From contig CAUEPS010000008.1 in the NCBI GenBank assembly GCA_959019775.1, forward strand, positions 1 through 64,000: a stretch of 64,000 nt of DNA, in the 5' to 3' direction. The notes below the pieces were generated by a model. That model was not told the DNA's origin, did no database searches, and worked only from the letters and a program-made list of their open reading frames with translations. This document shows positions 57,851 to 64,000 of this stretch, in pieces. The stretch's first letter is position 1. Each line of letters starts with the position of its first letter. The position numbers and the translations under genes are program-made. The DNA comes from an uncultured Collinsella sp. (GTDB lineage Bacteria; Actinomycetota; Coriobacteriia; Coriobacteriales; Coriobacteriaceae).

Positions 57851-57878
57851 TTTGTCAGTCAGGCAGGTGGTGTATGCT
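57851..57878 (+). promoter_or_regulatory. lacI copy 1 promoter
   Basis: TTTGTC (57851-57856), a 16-base spacer and TATGCT (57873-57878). The -35 is poor, in keeping with a need for an activator at the adjoining direct repeat. Confidence 0.5.
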
Positions 57879-57920
57879 AGAACGCAAAAAACAAGCGATA
57901 GAGAATCGAGTGGAGAAGCA

Positions 57921-58931
57921 GTGACAACGATGGACAAGAAAAACGTCTCGATGAACGACGTGGCGATTGCCGCGGGTGTTTCTCTCAAGACGGTTTCGCG
58001 TGTGATCAACGAGCCCGATAGTGTGCGAGAGTCGACACGCGATAAGGTCCATTCGGCAATGGAGGCGCTCGGATTTCGAACCAACTTTGCCGCTCGTTCG
58101 CTCAAGTTGGGCCGTTACGGGTGCATCGGCGTTGTGCTGTTTCACTTGTCAGGCGGTGCCGTGGACATGATTGACGGTATCGCCGATGCCGCCGAAGAGC
58201 GAGGCTTTGCGCTCACGATGATTAAGAAGTGCGGAGGTGAGAAGATGACTCTTGCCGATGCGGCGCGCAGAATGTCGCAGCTGCCTGTTGATGGCATGAT
58301 CTTCAACCTGCGTCAGATGGTCGATGACTTTGATACCTTTGAGGCGCCGAAAGACCTCAAGACGGTGATTATTACGCCGATGGAGCATCCTACCTGCTCC
58401 ACCGTCAGTGACGACCAAGAGGGCGGCGCGCGCATGGCGTGCGAGTACTTCTTGAATCACGGGCACAAGAACGTGTACTTCGTCTCTGGTAAGAAAGAGT
58501 CGCTGTCGAGTCAGTGCCGTATGAAAGGTTGGCGTGCGGCACTCGAGGCGCGTGGCATTGAGCCGCCCGAGCCTCTGCAAGGCGATTGGAATGCGGATAG
58601 TGGCTATGCCGCGGGCCTTGTGCTTGCCGATAAGCCCGATCGCACGGCGGTCCTCGCTGCTAACGACTGCATGGCAAACGGCGTGATGATGGCTCTACGT
58701 GACAAGGGTCTGAGTGTGCCCGACGACGTGTCCGTGATCGGCTTCGACGATGAGCTCTACAAGACGATTCCCAACTCGATTCTGACGTCGGTGAAGTTCC
58801 GCCACCGCGAGCTGGGCGTCCGTGCGCTTAATGAGGTCGTCGCAGGTCTGGAAGCCCCGAGCTCCAGAAGTCGTACGCTTGTCTCGGGTGTGCTGGTCGA
58901 GCGTTCCAGCGTAAAGGACCTGCGGGCGTAG
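57921..58931 (+). CDS. LacI-family repressor, copy 1
   Basis: A 336-residue LacI/GalR regulator. The helix-turn-helix VSMNDVAIAAGVSLKTVSRVIN (about residues 8-30) and hinge FAARSLKLGRYGCIG precede a periplasmic-binding-protein-like effector domain (FVSGKKESLSSQCRMKGW; VLAANDCMANGVMMALRDKGLSVPDDVSVIGFDD). It is divergent from lacE copy 1 and should bind TGACAACGTTGTCA between them. GTG 57921 has GGAG five bases ahead. Confidence 0.93.
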   Translation: MTTMDKKNVSMNDVAIAAGVSLKTVSRVINEPDSVRESTRDKVHSAMEALGFRTNFAARSLKLGRYGCIGVVLFHLSGGAVDMIDGIADAAEERGFALTMIKKCGGEKMTLADAARRMSQLPVDGMIFNLRQMVDDFDTFEAPKDLKTVIITPMEHPTCSTVSDDQEGGARMACEYFLNHGHKNVYFVSGKKESLSSQCRMKGWRAALEARGIEPPEPLQGDWNADSGYAAGLVLADKPDRTAVLAANDCMANGVMMALRDKGLSVPDDVSVIGFDDELYKTIPNSILTSVKFRHRELGVRALNEVVAGLEAPSSRSRTLVSGVLVERSSVKDLRA

Positions 58932-58948
58932 ACGTGCTCGGCCTGTTC

Positions 58949-59245
58949 GTCTAAATCTGTAACAGCTAGGACCCAAAAACTCGGCTAGATGTTATAGATT
59001 TAGACAATTCGGTCCGGCTTATTCCGTTTGTCTCGATCTGTAACAGTTAGGAGTGAAATGACCAGCCAGGTGTTACAGATCTAGATTGATTGGATTGACC
59101 CATCTGTTTGTCTCGATCTGTAACATCTAAGCGGTCAAAAGCGGTCTACATGTTACAGATTGAGATTTTTGGCTTGGCCTGTGCGTTCACCTCGATCCGT
59201 AACAGCTGGGACCCAAAAACTCGGCTAGATGTTACAGATTGAGAT
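58949..59245. repeat. Hairpin repeat array 2, four ~80-bp units
   Basis: Four units of the same family as at 53979, starting at 58949, 59030, 59110 and 59189 (steps of 79-81 bases). The linkers alternate between a CGGTCCGGCTTATTCCG type and a GGATTGACCCATCTG type. The array lies between the convergent 3' ends of lacI copy 1 and lacE copy 2, starting 17 bases after the lacI stop; no gene is present in 58932-59344. Confidence 0.85.
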
Positions 59246-59273
59246 GAACAGGAGGACGGGTGCGGTCTAAACA

Positions 59274-59312
59274 AAATGGCCCGCGCATCACACATCGATG
59301 CACGGGCCATTT
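59274..59312 (-). terminator. Terminator of lacE copy 2
   Basis: AAATGGCCCGCGCATC (59274-59289) pairs with GATGCACGGGCCATTT (59297-59312) with one mismatch; the minus-strand continuation is T-rich. Confidence 0.8.
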
Positions 59313-59344
59313 ATTGTCTGCAAGCGGCAGGTGGTGTCAGCGTC

Positions 59345-61105
59345 TTATGCCTCGAGGTTTTCCTCGATCCAGGCGACGGCACCCTTGGGATCCTTAGTGA
59401 GGTCGATGTACTGTTTGCCCTTGGGCGACAGCAGCGTGATGCCCAGGCGGTCGGTGTCGGCCTTCATCTCGTTGTAATAGGTGCGAACCTGCGGAGCCAG
59501 GACGATGACGTTGTACTGGTCCATGATGGCGTAGTGGCTGCCGTAGGCACCGGCGTTGGCGGTAATGTCGATGCCCAGCTCGTCGGCGCCTTCCTTAAGC
59601 GCGTTGGCGAGCAGTGCAGAGGTGCCGGCGCCAGCGCACAGAACCAGAACCCTCAGATCCTTGCCCTTAAGGGCGGACGGAGCTGCGGAGGCCTCAGTGG
59701 CAGAAGCGGTCTCGACAACAGGAGCCTCAACGGCGGGGGCGGCAGCGGTCTTGACGGCCTTGGTCTCCTCGGCCTCTTCTTCGGCCAGGGTCTCGGCCTC
59801 CTGCTTGCACAGGACGTTGTCGTAGGCCTTGCAGAACGGGTAGTAGATCAAGAAGTCAACGACCAGCAGGACGACAACCAGGACCAGAGAGATCGGCTGG
59901 AAGTTGGTGTCGATGAAGGTGCCGATCGGTCCGGGGAGTGCCCACGGCATGGCATAGATAAAGCCGTTCATGCCCAAAAAGTCGATGAAGAACTTACCAA
60001 TGAGGACGTTGGCCACGGGGGCAAACAGGAACGGGATCAGGAAGTACGGGTTGAGGATGATGGGCGCGGCGAACAGCAGCGGCTCGTTGACGGCGAACAT
60101 CACGGGCACGACAGAGGCTTTGCCGACGGCCTTGAGCTGCTTGGAGCGCATAAAGAGCAGGAAGATAATCGGGACAATGAACGTGGCGCCGGTGCCGCCG
60201 AGTTCGCCGATGTAGTTACCGAAGTTTTCGGTCAGGGCGAGGGCGGGGTGACCGCCGGCCTGCAGCGTGGCGAGGTTGGTAGTGATGTTGCCAAACAGCG
60301 CGGCGTTGAGGGCAGGCTTAACGACCGAGGGGCCGTGGATGCCCATGAACCAGAACAGAGGGATCATGAACCAGATGAGGGCGAGGCCGGCGTAGGAATC
60401 GGCAGCGGCGAACAGCGGGCTCACCAGCGTGGAGATGACGTTGGCAAACGGGACGGCCAAGCAGGTGCGGCAGATAACGTCGATGACGGCGACAAACAGG
60501 ATGGAGAAGCTGAAGGCGAAGATGTCGCGGAAGTTCTGGGCGATGGCGCCGGGGACTTCTTTGGGCAGCTTGATGGTGATGTCTCGCTTAATGCAGAAGG
60601 CATAGATGTTGACCGTGGCAAATGCGGCGACAAAGGAGCTCAGCAGGCCCTTGGTGCCCATGTTGTCGGTAAAGAACACCGAGACATCGGCGCCGTCGAT
60701 CTTGGCACTCGTCTGGGTAACGGCCAAGATGAGCATAGCGCACATGGCGGCGACCATGGTGCTCGTGGCGTTGATGGCCTTGCCGGCAGGCATGCGGCGG
60801 TTCTTGGAGCCGGTCAGCGCGCTTGCGGTGGTGCCGGCGACCATGATGCCCACGACGCCCATCGTGAAGTTGTAAACCTTGTTGCAGAAGTTCACGACGT
60901 CGACGTTCCACCAGTCGGGCAGCGTAAAGCCGCCGACCGTGGCGACAACGCCCGGCAGGGTCGAAATAAGCAGGAAGACAGAAGAAGACAGGATGATGGG
61001 CATTGCTGCCAAAAAGCCGTCTTTAATGGCCTGAAGGTAGATGTTCTTAGAGACCTTGTCGAAGTACGGCTGACCTTTCTCCAAGAACTTAACGATCGAT
61101 TCCAT
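59345..61105 (-). CDS. lacE: Lactose-type PTS EIICB, copy 2
   Basis: A 586-residue fused EIIC-EIIB closely related to copy 1 (same NIYLQAIKDGFLAAMPIILSSS, FAVNEPLLFAAPIILNP, and EIIB cysteine near residue 490 in VLVLCAGAGTSALL). Differences cluster in the outer loops and in the Ala/Glu-rich linker, so sugar preference may differ. It lies downstream of lacG copy 2, the reverse order to cassette 1. GAGGAG precedes the start. Confidence 0.9.
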   Translation of the reverse strand: MESIVKFLEKGQPYFDKVSKNIYLQAIKDGFLAAMPIILSSSVFLLISTLPGVVATVGGFTLPDWWNVDVVNFCNKVYNFTMGVVGIMVAGTTASALTGSKNRRMPAGKAINATSTMVAAMCAMLILAVTQTSAKIDGADVSVFFTDNMGTKGLLSSFVAAFATVNIYAFCIKRDITIKLPKEVPGAIAQNFRDIFAFSFSILFVAVIDVICRTCLAVPFANVISTLVSPLFAAADSYAGLALIWFMIPLFWFMGIHGPSVVKPALNAALFGNITTNLATLQAGGHPALALTENFGNYIGELGGTGATFIVPIIFLLFMRSKQLKAVGKASVVPVMFAVNEPLLFAAPIILNPYFLIPFLFAPVANVLIGKFFIDFLGMNGFIYAMPWALPGPIGTFIDTNFQPISLVLVVVLLVVDFLIYYPFCKAYDNVLCKQEAETLAEEEAEETKAVKTAAAPAVEAPVVETASATEASAAPSALKGKDLRVLVLCAGAGTSALLANALKEGADELGIDITANAGAYGSHYAIMDQYNVIVLAPQVRTYYNEMKADTDRLGITLLSPKGKQYIDLTKDPKGAVAWIEENLEA

Positions 61106-61282
61106 AGTTCACGCTCCTCTTTGCATGAAATCTTAATGGCATGGACGTTGAAAACCTATATGGTCTCCCGCTTGCTAAAAGCCCGGGTGCAGGCGGGGCC
61201 GGTCCCAGGGGGAGAGAGGGGGGGCGGCTGGGTTTGTATCGCATAGGGCCGCTCCCTTCTCGGGGGAAAGCGAGGCGATGCG

Positions 61283-62725
61283 CTACTGCGCGTCCGCCAT
61301 AGTGTCGGCGAGCTCCTTGTACCAGAGTGCCGACTGCTTGATGTAGCGTTTTTGCGTGTCGAAGTCGATGTAGAACAGGCCGTAGCGCTTGTTATAGCCA
61401 TTGGCCCACGAGAACTGGTCCTGCAGGCTCCAGATAAAGTAGCCCTGGACGTCGACGCCCTCGGCGCGCGCCTGGAGCACCTTCTCCATGTGCTGGTCGA
61501 CAAAGTCGATGCGCTCGGGATCGGCGACGATGCCGTTTGCGTCGGGCTCGGGGTCCTTGTGGCCCAGGCCGTTTTCGGTGATATAGATGACGGGGAGGTT
61601 GGGATAGGTGGCGCTGATGTGCTTGAGCGTGTCGTAGAGGCCTTGCGGGTAGATGAGCCAATCCCAGTCGGTGGTGGGGATACCCGGCATATCGACCTGC
61701 TGCCCGACGCCCTTAAACTTAAAGCACGAGGTGCCCTTGTCTCCGGTGCCGTTAAAGCTGTTGGTTGACTCGCCATCGTAGGCGGCGATAAACGCCGACT
61801 GATAGTAGTTGAGGCCGAACATATCGTTGCGGGGCGCCGCCTTGGCGAGCTCCTCCATGTCGCTGTCCTCAACCGTAAGTGTGGCGTTGTTGGCACGCAG
61901 AATCTCGTTGATGAGTGAGAGGGTGCGCGCGGAGTAGTGACCCAGGAAGGCGCCGTCCATGATGAAGTCGGTGTAGAAGGCGTTGTACAGGTCGGCGGCG
62001 TGCTGGTCGGCGGGCGAGTCGGTGGCAGGATATGCCGGCGTCAGGACGTTGACCATGCCAATGCGTCCGCCCAGGTGCTCGGTCTCGTCAAGATCCTTAT
62101 ACAGGTTGACGGCGCGGGCGTGGGCAACGAGCTCGTTGTGCTGGCTCTGGATGCCGCTCGTCACATCAAAGTGATGGTTGGGCGGGAAGTTGCCTTGGAT
62201 GTATTGGGAGTGCGAGAGGCTGATGAGCTCGTTGATGGTGAACCAATTCTTGACCTCGCGGAACTCGCGGAAGCAGAACTCGGCATAGCGCACATAGGCG
62301 TCGACGGTCTTGCGGTTGAGCCAGTCGCCCTGGTTGAACAGGGCGGCGGGGGAGTCAAAGTGATGCAGGGACACATAGGGCTCGACGCCATACTTTTTGC
62401 AGCAGGCGAACAGCTCGTGGTAGTGCTTAACGCCCTCGGCGAGGGGTTCGGCATCGTCGCCGTTGGGGAAGATGCGGGTCCAGGCGATGGACACACGAAT
62501 GGCGTTGAGTCCATGCTCGGCAGAAAGGCGGATATCCTCCTCGTAGCGGTTGTAGAAATCACTGGCCGGGTCGGGCAAAAAGCGACCCTGGGCGACAAGG
62601 TAATCGTCCCACATGGTCTTACCCTTGCCTGCCACCTTCGTGGAACCTTCCGTTTGGTACGCGGCGGTTGCGGCGCCCCAAACAAAGCCCTTCGGCAGCT
62701 GCTGTACGCGGTTTAGCAAAGACAT
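61283..62725 (-). CDS. lacG: GH1 6-phospho-beta-galactosidase-like enzyme, copy 2
   Basis: A 480-residue family 1 glycosidase related to copy 1. The acid/base Glu is in WFTINELI, the nucleophile in VIYITENGLG, and the phosphate loop is FSWANGYNKRYGLFYIDF with the same LacG-type Trp. The start is placed at ATG 62725 (GAGGG nine bases ahead); ATG 62731 is closer to that site than usual. It is the first gene of cassette 2, with 177 bases before lacE copy 2, and is divergent from lacI copy 2. Confidence 0.88.
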   Translation of the reverse strand: MSLLNRVQQLPKGFVWGAATAAYQTEGSTKVAGKGKTMWDDYLVAQGRFLPDPASDFYNRYEEDIRLSAEHGLNAIRVSIAWTRIFPNGDDAEPLAEGVKHYHELFACCKKYGVEPYVSLHHFDSPAALFNQGDWLNRKTVDAYVRYAEFCFREFREVKNWFTINELISLSHSQYIQGNFPPNHHFDVTSGIQSQHNELVAHARAVNLYKDLDETEHLGGRIGMVNVLTPAYPATDSPADQHAADLYNAFYTDFIMDGAFLGHYSARTLSLINEILRANNATLTVEDSDMEELAKAAPRNDMFGLNYYQSAFIAAYDGESTNSFNGTGDKGTSCFKFKGVGQQVDMPGIPTTDWDWLIYPQGLYDTLKHISATYPNLPVIYITENGLGHKDPEPDANGIVADPERIDFVDQHMEKVLQARAEGVDVQGYFIWSLQDQFSWANGYNKRYGLFYIDFDTQKRYIKQSALWYKELADTMADAQ

Positions 62726-62846
62726 ATGCATACACCCTCTCGTCTCGCTGTTCGATATTGTGCGTTTGCGCTCAGGAGGCTCCCTGGTTAGCGTTCAGCG
62801 GTGAAAAAGCCCGATAAACACTATCTTAAAATGATTAGAACCAAAA

Positions 62847-62882
62847 TGAGCACGTGAACATTTGACAATGAGCACGTTAACA
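62847..62882. promoter_or_regulatory. LacI-type operators for cassette 2, upstream pair
   Basis: TGAGCACGTGAACA (62847) and TGAGCACGTTAACA (62869) are 22 bases apart; both have the central ACGT of LacI sites. They lie about 120-155 bases upstream of lacG copy 2. Confidence 0.75.
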
Positions 62883-62923
62883 TCCGGCTGGGATGTATAG
62901 AAACAAAACAACTTCAAACAGCC

Positions 62924-62958
62924 GCGAACGGTTGTATTTGTTCGGTAAGCGGTTTTGA
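62924..62958 (+). promoter_or_regulatory. Direct-repeat site, 21-bp pitch (lacI copy 2)
   Basis: GCGAACGGTTGTAT (62924) and GTAAGCGGTTTTGA (62945) are exactly 21 bases apart. The second ends at base 62958, directly before the TTGACA -35. Confidence 0.6.
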
Positions 62959-63014
62959 TTGACAGAAGTTTTCATGTTGTGGTATATGGCTCGGGTATCA
63001 TGAGCACGTTATCA
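62959..63014 (+). promoter_or_regulatory. lacI copy 2 promoter with downstream operator
   Basis: TTGACA (62959-62964), an 18-base spacer and TATATG (62983-62988). TGAGCACGTTATCA, a third LacI operator, covers 63001-63014 just after the expected start of transcription, so the regulator probably represses itself. Confidence 0.75.
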
Positions 63015-63066
63015 ATGTATGTACGATGCGCCATGGGCGCGGGGAATAGTTGGGAAGCAGGTTAGC

Positions 63067-64000
63067 GTGGAAGGCATGGATCAGCAGACAAGGAATGGTC
63101 GTTCGGCGAGCGCGGCAGAGGTTGCGGCGCTCGCTGGCGTGAGCCGCCAGACTGTGTCTCGCGTGGTCAACGGTATGCCCAACGTGACGGAAAAGACGCG
63201 CAAGCGTGTGCTGGCCGCCATGGAAGAGCTGGGCTTTCGTCCCAATTTTGCTGGAGCGGCGTTGCGCGGCGGGTCGTATCGTTCTATTGGCCTGTGCATG
63301 TACAACATCACACGTGTCGGTAACCTGGCGACGCTCGAGGGTATCATGCAAGCGGCGCGCGAGCACGATTTTGCCGTCACTATGATCGAGATGGGCGGCG
63401 ACAAGCCCTATGCACTTGCCGATGCCTCGCGCCGCATGGTCGAGCGACCCGTCGACGGCATGATTCTCAACATGAACCGCATGGCTCCCGATTTTGAGGA
63501 GTTTGTTCCCCAGCCGGGAGTGCGAACGGTCATCCTGTCCATGTATGCGCATCCGCGCTGCACGACGATCGACTCCGACCAGTATGGTTCGTGCGAGCTG
63601 TTGACCAATTATCTGCTGGAACATGGTCACTCGAATATGCGGTTTGTGGCGGGTCCGGAAAACTCGATTTCCTCGCGTTTTCGTGAGGCCGGTTGGCGCG
63701 ATACGCTGGGTCGTGCTCATGTCGATGCCGCTCCGATGCTGCGCGGCGATTGGAGTGCGGACAGTGGGTACGCCATGGGCGAGCGGATTGCGGCCGAGGT
63801 GCTTGCCGGCGGGTCGCAGGCGCCGACTGCCGTGCTTGCGGCAAATGACCAGATGGCGCTGGGCGTTATCGCCGCGCTCGAGAACGCGGGCCTGTCCGTG
63901 CCCGACGACGTGAGCGTGGTTGGTATCGACGACGCACTCGAGGGACTTGTTCCTCACAATCGGCTGACGACGCTGCGATTTGATTTGCGCGGTGTCGGTA
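63067..64000 (+). CDS. LacI-family repressor, copy 2, partial
   Basis: The first 311 residues of a LacI/GalR regulator that runs off the right edge. The helix-turn-helix is SAAEVAALAGVSRQTVSRVVNG; the effector domain includes FVAGPENSISSRFREAGW and AVLAANDQMALGVIAALENAGLSVPDDVSVVGIDD. GTG 63067 has AGCAGG five bases ahead and is preferred; ATG 63076 is the alternative. It is divergent from lacG copy 2 and flanked by three TGAGCACGT operators. Confidence 0.92.
   Translation, partial: MEGMDQQTRNGRSASAAEVAALAGVSRQTVSRVVNGMPNVTEKTRKRVLAAMEELGFRPNFAGAALRGGSYRSIGLCMYNITRVGNLATLEGIMQAAREHDFAVTMIEMGGDKPYALADASRRMVERPVDGMILNMNRMAPDFEEFVPQPGVRTVILSMYAHPRCTTIDSDQYGSCELLTNYLLEHGHSNMRFVAGPENSISSRFREAGWRDTLGRAHVDAAPMLRGDWSADSGYAMGERIAAEVLAGGSQAPTAVLAANDQMALGVIAALENAGLSVPDDVSVVGIDDALEGLVPHNRLTTLRFDLRGVG

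Overview
The window looks like chromosomal DNA of a gut coriobacterium, most likely Collinsella (Actinomycetota, Coriobacteriia). This rests on the high GC content, frequent GTG and TTG starts, purine-rich Shine-Dalgarno sites, and a gene set mixing actinobacterial housekeeping genes with many PTS sugar systems. The genus is an inference from style and content. No rRNA, phage, plasmid or CRISPR-Cas genes are present; the only RNA gene seen is a tRNA-Thr(CGT).

Positions 1-38.3 kb are mainly housekeeping. In order they hold: the purH 3' end, an orphan BceRS-like two-component system, a universal stress protein, uppP, pcrA, manA with a broken GntR regulator, glucokinase, Mn-dependent pyrophosphatase and nhaA behind a riboswitch-like leader. 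They continue with a type Ic aminotransferase, a STAS protein, tat genes, hypAB, an archaeal-like topoisomerase I, tmk-holB-ricT, comFC, a solute-binding lipoprotein, hpf, degV, a dehydrogenase with a metal-binding-like tail, NAD-type isocitrate dehydrogenase, and a DUF2975/XRE pair. The intergenic DNA here is unusually rich in long palindromes. The best is a pair of 3'-UTR elements after pcrA and manA. They share a conserved internal loop, while their outer 30-31 bp stems are unrelated in sequence yet perfectly paired.

Positions 38.3-64 kb form a galactoside and amino-sugar island. A mannose-family PTS (EIIA, a YajC-like protein, EIIB, EIIC, EIID), a GntR regulator, agaS, nagA, an aldose epimerase, a tagatose-6-phosphate kinase and a YhcH-family protein make a coherent N-acetylgalactosamine route. 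Next come a degenerate solitary EIIB, galM, a DeoR regulator and an AlbA_2 regulator. Two lactose-type cassettes follow, each with a LacE-like EIICB, a LacG-like 6-phospho-beta-galactosidase and a divergent LacI regulator. Both sugar routes would meet at tagatose-6-phosphate. LacF, LacAB and the tagatose-bisphosphate aldolase are not in the window.

Two intergenic patterns in the island stand out. One is a pair of four-unit arrays of ~80-bp hairpin repeats bracketing the first lac cassette; the first array alternates cleanly between two unit types. The other is a family of directly repeated half-sites (consensus GTRARCGGTYGA) spaced exactly 21 bp apart upstream of the GalNAc PTS operon and of both lacI genes.
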